DNA from: Hyphococcus sp.
Lineage (GTDB): Bacteria > Pseudomonadota > Alphaproteobacteria > Caulobacterales > Parvularculaceae
Assembly (NCBI GenBank): GCA_021776415.1
Contig: JAJFFY010000046.1
Coordinates: forward strand, 112,536-176,535
DNA length: 64,000 nt
Reading direction: 5' to 3'
The notes under the pieces were generated by a model, which was given only the letters and a program-made list of their open reading frames with translations, was not told the DNA's origin and ran no database searches. Position numbers and translations under genes: made by a program. This document shows positions 29,741 through 38,622 of this stretch, in pieces. Position 1 is the first letter of the stretch. Every line of letters starts with the position of its first letter.

Positions 29741-31099
29741 ATGCGCTCAACCCCAGAAACACCCCCGGATATCTACCATCCTGCGGATGGGCTCAGCTAC
29801 CTGTTTCTTGATTTCAACGCCTATTTCGCCAGCGTTGAGCAGCATGACCACCCGAAATTGCGCGGCCGGCCGGTGATCGTTACGCCGTTAAAGTCTGAAT
29901 ATACCGGCGCGATCGCCGCCAGCTATGAAGCCAAAGTCTTTGGGATAAAACGCGGAACCAAGGTGCGCGATGCGCGAGTGCTTTGCCCCGACATCGCGGT
30001 GATGCCGGCGCGCCATGACCGTTATGTCGCGATGCATAAAATCCTGATGCAGGAAATCGAGCGGCATTTGCCGCCGGTGAAAATTTATTCGATTGATGAA
30101 GCCGCTTATCGGTTGTCGCGGTCGGAACGCAAACCGGCGCCGGCGATTGAGACCGCGCGGCGGATCAAACGCGCTCTCGCCGACAATGTCGGACCGGCCT
30201 TGCGCGCCTCGATCGGGCTGGCGGCGACGACGCTCCTGGCCAAGCTTGCCGCCGAGCGGGTCAAACCGGACGGGCTGACGGTTTTGGAGTTGGACGACTT
30301 GCCCGGCAGGCTGGCCGATATGCCGCTTACGGACATTCCGGGCGTCGGCGCGGGCGTCGCGGCGCGGTTGGCCCGCGCGGGCGTGACCGATTTTACCGAG
30401 CTGTGGAACCTGCAACCCAAACATGCGCGCGCGATTTGGGGCTCGGTCATGGGTGAGCGTTTCTGGTATGGGCTGCACGGATATGACACTGCGGACGAGC
30501 CGACAAAAAAATCGATGATCGGCCATAGCCGGGTTCTAACGAAGGATCATGAACCGCCGGATCGGGCAAGAATTGTGGCGCGGGCGCTGCTCCTCAAAGC
30601 CGCGAGCCGGCTTCGCCATTATGAGATGCATGCCGGCGGGCTGAGCGTATCTTTGCGGTTGCGGCCCGAAGGGCGGTGGGAGGCGCGGCGGCGGTTTATC
30701 CATTCGCAGGATTCCTTCCGATTTTTGAAATCTCTCGATGAGATGTGGGCGGATTATCTTGAATATCGTCAGGCGGATAACGGCGCGACGCGCATTGGCG
30801 GCGTTACGGTTTATCTCCACGGGCTGGCCAAGCCGGAGGATATGGCGATGCAGCAGGGGGATCTTTTTGCCAGCGCCGCCAGCGAGCAAAGCAATGATAA
30901 GCGCGCCCGGCTATGGCGCGCGGTTGACCGGATGAACGCTGATCAGGATGCGAAATTTCGCAAGCTTAGCGGCGCGGGGCTATCAGCGCCGCATCGCAAA
31001 CAGATCGGACTGGCGAGCCAGTCCGGGTTGGACCTCAACTATCTCGGCGCCAAGATTGCGTTTGCACGGGTGCCGGATGAGGCTGAGTTTTTATATTGA
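29741..31099 (+). CDS. Y-family (translesion) DNA polymerase
   Basis: This 452-residue DinB/UmuC-superfamily polymerase copies damaged DNA. Catalytic acids are visible: Asp24 in FLDFNAYFASVEQ, and Asp119-Glu120 in YSIDEAAYRL. The steric-gate region lies in NAYF. The fingers/palm (VIVTPLKSEYTGAIAASYEA), the thumb HhH motif (LTDIPGVGAGVAARLARAG) and a little-finger domain with LSVSLRLRPEGRWEARRRF are present. SIDEAAYRL differs from the SIDEAYLD of standard DinB, marking a separate, mainly alphaproteobacterial clade. The C-terminus has no clear beta-clamp motif. Preceded by a LexA box, so SOS-inducible; no imuA/imuB/dnaE2 neighbours. Confidence 0.9.
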   Translation: MRSTPETPPDIYHPADGLSYLFLDFNAYFASVEQHDHPKLRGRPVIVTPLKSEYTGAIAASYEAKVFGIKRGTKVRDARVLCPDIAVMPARHDRYVAMHKILMQEIERHLPPVKIYSIDEAAYRLSRSERKPAPAIETARRIKRALADNVGPALRASIGLAATTLLAKLAAERVKPDGLTVLELDDLPGRLADMPLTDIPGVGAGVAARLARAGVTDFTELWNLQPKHARAIWGSVMGERFWYGLHGYDTADEPTKKSMIGHSRVLTKDHEPPDRARIVARALLLKAASRLRHYEMHAGGLSVSLRLRPEGRWEARRRFIHSQDSFRFLKSLDEMWADYLEYRQADNGATRIGGVTVYLHGLAKPEDMAMQQGDLFASAASEQSNDKRARLWRAVDRMNADQDAKFRKLSGAGLSAPHRKQIGLASQSGLDLNYLGAKIAFARVPDEAEFLY

Positions 31100-31125
31100 A
31101 CAGGAGCCTCAGCGAAGGCGCGCGC

Positions 31126-32094
31126 TTACAACAGTTTGCGCCACAATGGCCGGTCATCTTTATCCGAGCGGCGCGGTTGCTTTAGCTCTTTCGGATTCCA
31201 CGGCCCATAGCTGAAGCTGCGCGCGCCCTGTCGCGGCGCATAGCCGGTCATGGTTACGCGATGCGCATTATCACCAATAGCCTCTGCCTCCTGTTCCACA
31301 TATTTAACCCCGGACGTGCGGCGGACAGTATCAGGAAACAGCGCCATCAGCTGCATGATTTCCTTCGGCATATCTATGGAAACATTAAGCCCAAGCTCGC
31401 GCGCTTCGGCGTAGTGTATCGGGTGATCATGGGTCCAGCGCCCGGAAGACAATTGCTCGGCAATCGAGATCGCCGCGTTTTCAGACACCGTCCCTGACAA
31501 TAATTCGCGCGCCGCAGTTTGCAGCTGGTTAATTGCCATAGCGCCGACATCGGCGAGGATGAGCGTATAATCATCCGTCGCCTGAATAGGTTTTTCCTGC
31601 GCGACGCGAACCAGCGAGGCCGCCGGCAACCCATCGATCTGCGGATCGATCGGTCCGAGGACGGCGTGCTCACTGAGCACAATATTGTCGGCGGCCAGGG
31701 CGATAAGCGTGCCGCCGGACATCGCGTAATGAGGTACAAAGATGGTGGTGCGGCCAGGATGGGCCTTGATTGCCCGGGCGATTTGCAAGGCCGGCAACAC
31801 CAGACCGCCCGGCGTATGCATGACAAATTCTAGCGGTTTATTCGGCGGCGTTCTGCGGATCGCTTCGAGAATATCTTCGGCGTCATTGAGATCAATATAA
31901 CGCAGCATCGGAATGCCGAGCAGGCCCATAGGTTCGGTGCGGTGAACCACGGCGATGATCCGGCTTTTGCGTTTCTTCTGGATTTTAGAAAACGTGCTGA
32001 CGAGTTCCGTATGGCGCTGGCGGTTGGCCAGCCCGCGCGACAGAAAGAAGAGCACAATCAGTATTATGGGCAGCGCGCCCCAGAAACCTTCCAT
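31126..32094 (-). CDS. Membrane-anchored SDH-family Clp-fold serine protease
   Basis: The 322-residue protein has an N-terminal membrane anchor (about 5-19: WGALPIILIVLFFLS) and a ClpP/crotonase-fold domain of the serine-dehydrogenase-proteinase family. The nucleophile is Ser126 in HYAMSGGTLIALAADN and the acid is Asp150 in LGPIDPQIDG; the oxyanion loop is MHTPGGLVLPA (about 92-102). A His candidate lies in the helical lid. Related proteins are SppA-like membrane proteases of unknown substrate. No topology partner (NfeD/stomatin) is adjacent. It stands 72 bp after the epoxide-hydrolase-like gene on the same strand. Confidence 0.85.
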   Translation of the reverse strand: MEGFWGALPIILIVLFFLSRGLANRQRHTELVSTFSKIQKKRKSRIIAVVHRTEPMGLLGIPMLRYIDLNDAEDILEAIRRTPPNKPLEFVMHTPGGLVLPALQIARAIKAHPGRTTIFVPHYAMSGGTLIALAADNIVLSEHAVLGPIDPQIDGLPAASLVRVAQEKPIQATDDYTLILADVGAMAINQLQTAARELLSGTVSENAAISIAEQLSSGRWTHDHPIHYAEARELGLNVSIDMPKEIMQLMALFPDTVRRTSGVKYVEQEAEAIGDNAHRVTMTGYAPRQGARSFSYGPWNPKELKQPRRSDKDDRPLWRKLL

Positions 32095-32166
32095 CCCCGA
32101 ATACCCCTTTACTCACAACAACTAAGTGAGCTTAGGGGTTTTTAAGGCGGGTGAAAAGGGCGCGGT

Positions 32167-33024
32167 TTATGGCGTGTTGCGCCAATGGCGGATCAGTGCT
32201 TCGGCGCATTCATGCGGCTTGTCGGCGGCGATCCAGTGGCTGGCGCCATCGATCCGCTGATAGCGCCATGGCGCCTCGACATAGGTTCTGGACAATTTCA
32301 TCTGTTTTTCAGTGAGATATTTCTCACCGTCGCCCCATAGGCCGAGGGTTGGAATGCGCACGGTTTCCTCGCCAACCGCGCCCCATTTCGGCGGGCGGAT
32401 CATCCGCGCGATTGAAAGATTGCTCCGGTACCAGTCGAGCCCCGCTGTCAGTCGGCCCGGGCGCTTGAGGTTTGCGATTGCGCCGTCAATGTCGGGATGC
32501 GCCGCCCAGTGGCGCCGCATAAACATCCAGTCGTTAAAACGGTAGCTCGCCTCGCAGACGCCTAGGAGTTGGTGGAACAAAATGTACCAGCTCATTTTTA
32601 ATTGTTGCGGTCCGGCGTGAAGATAAGCCCGCGGATGACCGACGCAGAGCGCTGCCAGAGTTGCGAACTTTTTCGGATATTGCGCCGCCAGGCTCCATGC
32701 GACCGGGGCGCCGAAATCATGGCCGACAATATGCGCGCGCGGTATATTCAGTATATCCATGATCTTCAAAATATCAGGGATCGCGCCGGCGTTGATTTCA
32801 TAATCGGCCGTGCGCGCGGCCATGTCGGTCTCGCCAAACCCGCGCAGATCCGGCGCGATTATGCGAAACCCCGCCGCAACAAGTTTTGGCGTTATCGCCG
32901 CCCAGATCTCGGAAGTATCGGGAAACCCATGCAGGAGGATCACCACCGGCGCGGCCTCATCGCCGCTGTCGCGAACGAAATGGTTCAGGCCGTTAGCGTT
33001 GATGCGATGTGTTGTGTTGCGCAA
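32167..33024 (-). CDS. Alpha/beta hydrolase, epoxide hydrolase / haloalkane dehalogenase type
   Basis: The 285-residue protein has the HGFPDTSEIW oxyanion motif (about 32-41) and DLRGFGETD. The nucleophile elbow GHDFGAPVAW places Asp103, not Ser, as nucleophile, which defines the epoxide hydrolase/dehalogenase branch. The catalytic His is in GASHWIAADKP near residue 263. The cap domain (about 130-200) holds the epoxide-activating Tyr candidates (YRFNDW, WYRSN). It is cytoplasmic, with no signal. It lies 32 bp after the MoxR gene on the same strand, so the two may be co-transcribed, but a functional link is not obvious. Confidence 0.85.
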   Translation of the reverse strand: MRNTTHRINANGLNHFVRDSGDEAAPVVILLHGFPDTSEIWAAITPKLVAAGFRIIAPDLRGFGETDMAARTADYEINAGAIPDILKIMDILNIPRAHIVGHDFGAPVAWSLAAQYPKKFATLAALCVGHPRAYLHAGPQQLKMSWYILFHQLLGVCEASYRFNDWMFMRRHWAAHPDIDGAIANLKRPGRLTAGLDWYRSNLSIARMIRPPKWGAVGEETVRIPTLGLWGDGEKYLTEKQMKLSRTYVEAPWRYQRIDGASHWIAADKPHECAEALIRHWRNTP

Positions 33025-33056
33025 GTAAGACTACACGCCTTCGCGGTAAGTTAAAG

Positions 33057-33902
33057 TTAGCCGCCTTCGCGGCGGGACAAAAACGCCAGTCGCTCAAACA
33101 GATGCACATCCTGCTCGTTCTTCAACAGTGCGCCATGCAGCGGCGGGATCGCCTTGCGCGGGTCGCGCTCGGAGAGGATGTTGTTCGGTACGTCCTCAGA
33201 CAGGAGTAGCTTCAACCAGTCGAGCAGTTCCGATGTCGATGGCTTCTTCTTAAGGCCCGGAACCTCGCGCACTTCATAGAAAACCCTCAACGCGTCGGCG
33301 ACAAGACGTTTTTTAATGCCGGGGTAATGCACCTCGACGATCTCTTCCATGGTCTTGGCGTCAGGAAATTTGATGTAATGGAAAAAGCAACGGCGCAGAA
33401 ACGCGTCGGGCAATTCTTTTTCGTTGTTCGAGGTGATGATGATAATCGGGCGTTGCTTGGCGCGGACAGTTTCTTTGGTCTCGTAGACAAAGAATTCCAT
33501 ACGATCGAGTTCCTGCAACAAATCGTTTGGAAACTCGATATCGGCCTTGTCAATTTCATCGATCAGCAGCACCGGGCGTTCATCAGACGTGAACGCGTCC
33601 CAGAGTTTGCCGCGCTTGATATAGTTGCGCACATCGCGTGCGCGCTCCTCGCCTAGTTGACCGTCGCGCAATCGCGCCACTGCATCATATTCATAAAGTC
33701 CCTGATGGGCTTTGGTGGTCGACTTGATGTGCCATTCCAGCAGCGGCGCGCCGAGCGCTTTTGCAACCTCGATGGCGAGCACTGTCTTGCCGGTGCCGGG
33801 CTCGCCCTTGACCAACAGCGGACGCTCCAGCGTCACCGCCGCATTGACGGCGACTTTCAGATCTTCGGTTGCAATATAGTCACTGGTGCCGACAAATTTC
33901 AC
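33057..33902 (-). CDS. MoxR-family AAA+ ATPase
   Basis: The 281-residue ATPase starts at GTG (33902) with AAGGAG upstream. Walker A is GEPGTGKT (33-40), Walker B LLIDEIDKAD (about 114), sensor 1 IIITSNNEKELPD, and the arginine finger region FLRRCFFHYIKFPD. MoxR ATPases act with a VWA (CoxE/YehP-type) protein as chaperones that insert metal cofactors or mature complexes. The expected VWA gene does not follow on either side here, so the partner is elsewhere or absent. Confidence 0.9.
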   Translation of the reverse strand: MKFVGTSDYIATEDLKVAVNAAVTLERPLLVKGEPGTGKTVLAIEVAKALGAPLLEWHIKSTTKAHQGLYEYDAVARLRDGQLGEERARDVRNYIKRGKLWDAFTSDERPVLLIDEIDKADIEFPNDLLQELDRMEFFVYETKETVRAKQRPIIIITSNNEKELPDAFLRRCFFHYIKFPDAKTMEEIVEVHYPGIKKRLVADALRVFYEVREVPGLKKKPSTSELLDWLKLLLSEDVPNNILSERDPRKAIPPLHGALLKNEQDVHLFERLAFLSRREGG

Positions 33903-34050
33903 GACAATGTTTCTCCTTGGCGATGTTCGAAAAACCTATCGGCGCGCGCCGCTGCCTGCAAGACTTTAACTCAGCGGTTTCGCCAAAGCCTTTGATCTTA
34001 TAAGGAAAATCCGGCAGATTGGCGCTTCGGTTTTTGCCATGGAGAATTTG

Positions 34051-36591
34051 ATGCGTATTATCGCAGCTATCTTGGTCCTCGCTTTGGCGGCAACGGGCTG
34101 TTCTGAACGTACGACGACCAGCGATGCGCCGGCGCCAGCGGCTGAGGCGGATGAACTAACATCGCCAGAGCCGAGCGAGGCCTGGCCCGAGGCCGTCAAC
34201 GGCATGGATCGCCGCGACGGCTTCATCAAACTCTATGTCGATGCACCGGCAGGAAAATTATATGCGGCGTTCCCAGCCGCCGATGAAAACGCAATTTCAC
34301 TGCGCACGATCTATTCAGCGGGCCTGTCCGCCGGTCTTGGCTCCAATCCCATCGGTCTGGATCGCGGGTTGTTTGACGAAGGCGCGATCGTCGCGTTTCG
34401 GCGCTATGGCAACAAGATCATCGCCGAGCAGGAAAACTGGAATTATCGCGCCAGCGCCGAAAATCCGTTGGAGAAAAAAGCCGTAGAGCAATCCTTTGCC
34501 CGCTCGTTCATCTGGTCGGGCGAAATCATCGCCGAAGGACCAGACGGCGAGATGCTGGTCGATTTTCAAAATTTTGTGTTGCGTGATGCGCTGGATGTGG
34601 TCGGGACTTTACAACGCCATGAACAAGGCGGCGCTTTTTCGATCGCCGCCGATCGTTCCATGGCCGACTTCAATGAGGTGCTGGCGTTCCCGGACAATAT
34701 CGAGATCGATGCATTTTTGACCCTGACCAGCGCTGAGCCGAAGCGCGAGGTCGTCGCCACCGCCGCCTTTCCGCGCGCCATAACCCTGACCCAGCATCAC
34801 TCTTTAGCGCGCCTTCCGGCGGATGGTTACCACTCTCGCAAGTTTGACCCGCGTGCAGCCGCAATTGATGTGCCGTATTATGATTTCTCGGCGCCGCTGA
34901 TGGGCGAGGTGCGCCAGGCCTTTGCCCGCCGCTTCCGATTGGAAAAACAAAACCCGGGAGCCGCGCGCAGCCCGGCGAAAAAGCCGATTGTGTTTTATGT
35001 GGACAGCGGCGCGCCGGACCAGATCCGCGATGCGTTGATCGAAGGCGCGTCATGGTGGGCGAGCGCGTTTGAGGCGGCGGGATATACGGACGCCTTCCGG
35101 GTCGAGCCATTGCCGCAAGGCGCGCATCCGCGCGACATTCGCTACAACACAATTTCCTGGACCCATCGCCAGACCCGCGGCTGGTCCTATGGCGGCGGCG
35201 TTCATGATCCGCGCACTGGCGAGATGATCAAGGCGAGCGTTATTCTTGGCAGTCAGCGGGTGCGACAGGACCGGATGATTATTGAAGGCCTCGCCGGGGC
35301 CGACAAATCAGGAACCGGCGCCGATGACGACCCGGTGGAAATCGCGCTTGACCGCATCCGGCAATTATCCGCACACGAAGTAGGCCATACGCTGGGCTTT
35401 GCCCATAACTTCGCCGCCTCTACCAATGATCGCGCCTCGGTGATGGACTATCCGGCGCCGCATGTGACGGTGACCGGCGATGGCGGCCTCGATTTCTCGG
35501 CTGCTTATGGCGTCGGCGTCGGCGCCTGGGACAAGCTCGCCGCGACATGGCTTTATGCTGAGTTTCCGCAAGGTGCAGACGAGGCGGCGGGGTTAGAGAA
35601 AATCCTGCGCGATGGATATGCGGGCGGCTTACGATTCGTTGGCGATCGCGATGGCCGTGTCGTCGGCGCCGCGCACCCCTATGCCAGTGTCTGGGACAAT
35701 GGCGAGGACCCGGTTGCTGCGCTCGAACAGACGCTTGCCGTGCGGGCGATCGCGCTTAGCCAGTTTGGCGAGCGTTCGCTACACAACGGCGAGCCGCGCG
35801 GGGCGTTGCGAAAAGTCATTGTCCCGATCTATCTCTATCACCGCTATCAGGTTGCGGCGGCGGCGAAGCTGGTCGGCGGATTTGAGTTCAACTATGGCGT
35901 CAAGGGCGACGCGCTGGCGCCGGGGCGGGTCGTCTCAGCCGATGACCAGCAACGCGCATTGACGGCGCTGGCGGCAACGCTGGACCCGGCGATGCTCGAT
36001 CTGCCTGACGCCTTGCTGGACCAGTTGACGCCGGCGGCCGGCGGCGAGCAGTTCGACGGCGATACCGGAGCGTTGTTTGACGTCATTGCCGCGGCCGATA
36101 CCTCGGCTGCGATCACCATGCGCGCGGTTTCACACCCTGCGCGCGCCGCACGTCTGGTTGAACAGGCGCGGCGCAGCCGGGATGCTCTCTCTTTAAGCGA
36201 TGTGTTCACCGCGCTTGAGGCAAAAGTGTTTGCCGCGCCCGCCGCGCAACGCCAGCGGCGCATAGCCGAGGTGTTGCAAAGCCGGTTTGCCTCGACACTG
36301 ATTGATCTGGCTGCGGATGAGACAGCAAGCCCCGCGGTGCGCGCTGAAACCGATGCGTTCTTGCGCTCGTTGCGCGCGCGGCTGGCGCCCGGCTTCCGGC
36401 TCGGCCAGGCGGCGAACCGGGCGCATCGCGACTGGTTGCTGGCGCGCATTGATGCGCATCTTGCCCGCCCGGCGCCGAGCGCTGAGGCGAGGGTCGGCGC
36501 GCCCGAGACACCGCCGGGAAGCCCGATTGGAAGTGTTATGGGCGCTGGCTTTTTAGAAACCTGCTGGCACTGCGACAGCACAATCAGATAG
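34051..36591 (+). CDS. Lipoprotein zinc metalloprotease (DUF5117/DUF4953 type)
   Basis: From the ATG at 34051 (GGAG 6 nt upstream; an earlier ATG at 34039 lacks one) the protein has 846 residues. A lipoprotein signal ends LALAATGC. A DUF5117-like beta domain follows (about 60-290: IKLYVDAPAGKLYAAF), then the metzincin-type zinc site HEVGHTLGFAHN starting at His442, with a Met-turn candidate VMDYPAP. The long helical C-terminal region ends about 840. The motif HExxHxxGxxH gives three zinc ligands plus catalytic Glu443. The family is outer-membrane or periplasmic with unknown substrates. Confidence 0.88.
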   Translation: MRIIAAILVLALAATGCSERTTTSDAPAPAAEADELTSPEPSEAWPEAVNGMDRRDGFIKLYVDAPAGKLYAAFPAADENAISLRTIYSAGLSAGLGSNPIGLDRGLFDEGAIVAFRRYGNKIIAEQENWNYRASAENPLEKKAVEQSFARSFIWSGEIIAEGPDGEMLVDFQNFVLRDALDVVGTLQRHEQGGAFSIAADRSMADFNEVLAFPDNIEIDAFLTLTSAEPKREVVATAAFPRAITLTQHHSLARLPADGYHSRKFDPRAAAIDVPYYDFSAPLMGEVRQAFARRFRLEKQNPGAARSPAKKPIVFYVDSGAPDQIRDALIEGASWWASAFEAAGYTDAFRVEPLPQGAHPRDIRYNTISWTHRQTRGWSYGGGVHDPRTGEMIKASVILGSQRVRQDRMIIEGLAGADKSGTGADDDPVEIALDRIRQLSAHEVGHTLGFAHNFAASTNDRASVMDYPAPHVTVTGDGGLDFSAAYGVGVGAWDKLAATWLYAEFPQGADEAAGLEKILRDGYAGGLRFVGDRDGRVVGAAHPYASVWDNGEDPVAALEQTLAVRAIALSQFGERSLHNGEPRGALRKVIVPIYLYHRYQVAAAAKLVGGFEFNYGVKGDALAPGRVVSADDQQRALTALAATLDPAMLDLPDALLDQLTPAAGGEQFDGDTGALFDVIAAADTSAAITMRAVSHPARAARLVEQARRSRDALSLSDVFTALEAKVFAAPAAQRQRRIAEVLQSRFASTLIDLAADETASPAVRAETDAFLRSLRARLAPGFRLGQAANRAHRDWLLARIDAHLARPAPSAEARVGAPETPPGSPIGSVMGAGFLETCWHCDSTIR

Positions 36592-36600
36592 GACCCGGCA

Positions 36601-37080
36601 ATGGCGGAAATTTATGACTTCGATGTCAACCAACTGAACGGCGAGGCGAGTGAGCTTGCCGACTATAAAGGCAAGGTGCTGCTGGTGGTGAACGTCGCCA
36701 GCAAATGCGGGTTCACGCCGCAATATGAAGGGCTGGAGGCGCTCTATCGCAAGTACAAGGATCAAGACTTTGAAATCCTCGGCTTCCCCTGCAACCAGTT
36801 CGGCGCGCAGGAACCGGGCGACGCGGCGGAGATTGCGAACTTCTGTTCCACCAGCTTCGATGTCAGTTTCAAAATGCATCAAAAAATAGCCGTCAACGGC
36901 GCTGACGCCCACCCGCTCTACAAATGGATAAAAGCAAAAAAACCGGGACTGGCGGGCACCCGCGCCATCAAATGGAACTTCACCAAGTTTCTGGTTGATC
37001 GCAACGGCAAAGTCATTGCGCGCTTCGGCCCGCAAGACACGCCGGCGATGATTGATAAGCATGTGGCTCGGTTGGTTTAA
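36601..37080 (+). CDS. Glutathione/thioredoxin peroxidase (GPx family)
   Basis: The 159-residue peroxidase reduces hydroperoxides with a thiol donor. The peroxidatic Cys36 is in VNVASKCGFTPQY (selenocysteine in animal enzymes). The other catalytic-tetrad residues are Gln in FPCNQFGAQEPG and Trp/Asn in KWNFTKFLVDRNG. The second Cys (in FPCNQFG) suggests the two-Cys, thioredoxin-dependent subtype. It is cytoplasmic. It follows the metalloprotease by 9 bp, likely co-transcribed by read-through. Its stop is 1 bp from the stop of the convergent membrane gene. Confidence 0.92.
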   Translation: MAEIYDFDVNQLNGEASELADYKGKVLLVVNVASKCGFTPQYEGLEALYRKYKDQDFEILGFPCNQFGAQEPGDAAEIANFCSTSFDVSFKMHQKIAVNGADAHPLYKWIKAKKPGLAGTRAIKWNFTKFLVDRNGKVIARFGPQDTPAMIDKHVARLV

Positions 37081-37081
37081 G

Positions 37082-37768
37082 TCAGGTGCGAATCCCTCGT
37101 CCAAAAAGTGCAGAAAATCCGATCAACAAATGCCAGACAAAACCTGCCATCATGAATGATCCACCGATACGTAGATTGTCCCAGTTCTCTCCAGCAATGC
37201 CGAAGAGGTATGCGCTCGTTGCGCCAACGGCGATGAACATGCCCAATCCGCCAAGCCAGCGGGAATGAATAAATCCATGAAGCATACGTGACGATAAAAC
37301 GCCCATAGCGACAAACATAAAAAATGTTGCTGGCGTGAAAAACTGGAGTGCGCGAGCATGTACGGCATCGACATTTTCGAGGCCGTACTCTGAAGGCGCC
37401 GCAAGATAGGTAGAGATTGTTGAGGGGAGCGCGAAGCCGTCAACAAAAAGAGCAATTGTAAAACCGCCAAAAGCCAGTGTGGCGATAATCGCAGCCGCCG
37501 CGCCTACGGTTTTGTGACCTGCAGCGCCGAGCGCCCGCGCATGAGCCCAATAACCGAAAATGAATAACCACACCGCGACAAGCCCCATCGCATGGGAGAG
37601 TTGCCATCGCAGCCCGGCAAGGTCAGCAAGACGCACAAGGTCGGCAGCTGTCTCCGGTGGGAATGCCATGTCCTCCGGCAGTATGGCAAAGATCGGTCCC
37701 ATGCGTGCGAAAAAAAGAAACCCGCCTAGCGCCATGCCAGCGCCAGCCAGCCTTAACAGTCCATTCAT
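37082..37768 (-). CDS. Multi-span membrane protein, unknown
   Basis: The 228-residue protein has about six or seven membrane helices (ALGGFLFFARMGPIFAIL, LSHAMGLVAVWLFIFGYWA, AAAAIIATLAFGGFTIALFV, TPATFFMFVAMGVLSSRM, LGMFIAVGATSAYLFGIAG, FMMAGFVWHLLIGFSALFG). I cannot name the family. GGAG lies 8 nt before the ATG. It follows a membrane LytTR regulator by 94 bp on the same strand; such regulators often control an adjacent membrane protein, so it is a plausible target. Confidence 0.75.
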   Translation of the reverse strand: MNGLLRLAGAGMALGGFLFFARMGPIFAILPEDMAFPPETAADLVRLADLAGLRWQLSHAMGLVAVWLFIFGYWAHARALGAAGHKTVGAAAAIIATLAFGGFTIALFVDGFALPSTISTYLAAPSEYGLENVDAVHARALQFFTPATFFMFVAMGVLSSRMLHGFIHSRWLGGLGMFIAVGATSAYLFGIAGENWDNLRIGGSFMMAGFVWHLLIGFSALFGRGIRT

Positions 37769-37862
37769 CTCAATCTCCGGTTTTGCGGAGGTGAGTGTGG
37801 GTAGAAATTCTGTGCCTTACCAGGGACTTGGGACGAATGGCGCAATCGCGTGATGAATGGTC

Positions 37863-38612
37863 TTAGCGGGTAGCCACCTCGCGGATGGCGGTGTGGAAAT
37901 TGCGTGATACGGGCACGCGTTCGCCCTCGGCGAATTCGATTTCCATTCGCCTGCCCTCGCTGATAATTCGCTGGGCCGCCATGAGATTCACAAAATAGGA
38001 TCGGTGACATTGGATTAGTTTATTGTAGCCTGCTTGACGGGCGATGCTGGCGAGGGTCCCGCGCAACAGCGCTTTTCCCGGCGCCCCGTTTTTTAGATAA
38101 TGAACGTCTACATAATTGCCGCCTGCTTTGATGAAATGTAGCTGGTCCGGTGTAAGGCGCAGGATTTCTTTGTCGCTTTCATCGCGCAATATTATCAGCT
38201 CGCTTGCTTCCGGTGATGGTCGGGCGCGCAGCTCCAGGACTTCGCGGTGCAGCGATCTCTCGCGATTCCACAAGCCAAGCGCCGCAATAACCAAAAGACT
38301 GACAAGGCCAACCTTTACACTACTTGCGACGTTGGCGCCGCCGGTCAATAGTGAGATGTAGATGATATTTACGAATGTAATTGCGCCTGCGCGTTGGGCA
38401 AGCACAATCCAGCCTTTGCGCGATGGCGCCATATGAAGGAAAAGGATTGTCATAAAATTCAACGGGGCGAGGCCGAGAATAACTAAAAACGCCGCGGTGC
38501 TTGTGATCGCAATCCCGAAGGGGCGGAACACCAGCATAAACCCCGCAATCGCCGCGCCAATTAACGCAGCACGCCAGACAGGAAAGTTAGATTGTATTCG
38601 GTGCTTGCTCAT
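37863..38612 (-). CDS. Membrane-bound LytTR-family transcription regulator
   Basis: The 249-residue protein has four predicted membrane helices (about 12-30, 35-60, 68-90, 95-112). A short coiled linker and a C-terminal LytTR DNA-binding domain (about 150-247) follow: LHFIKAGGNYVDVHYLKNG, LIQCHRSYFVNLMAAQRIIS, and ERVPVSRNFHTAIREV. Membrane-anchored LytTR proteins without a receiver domain act as one-component sensors of membrane or cell-density signals. It starts 10 bp after the FAD oxidoreductase gene, and a polytopic membrane protein follows. Confidence 0.87.
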   Translation of the reverse strand: MSKHRIQSNFPVWRAALIGAAIAGFMLVFRPFGIAITSTAAFLVILGLAPLNFMTILFLHMAPSRKGWIVLAQRAGAITFVNIIYISLLTGGANVASSVKVGLVSLLVIAALGLWNRERSLHREVLELRARPSPEASELIILRDESDKEILRLTPDQLHFIKAGGNYVDVHYLKNGAPGKALLRGTLASIARQAGYNKLIQCHRSYFVNLMAAQRIISEGRRMEIEFAEGERVPVSRNFHTAIREVATR

Positions 38613-38622
38613 GCTGCCCAGC

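Noticed and set aside
32122..32135. CTAAG-TGAG-CTTAG palindrome followed by G4T5, resembling an intrinsic terminator on the plus strand.
   Set aside because: The nearest plus-strand gene ends 1 kb upstream; the flanking genes are on the minus strand, where no U-tract follows. The stem has only 5 bp.
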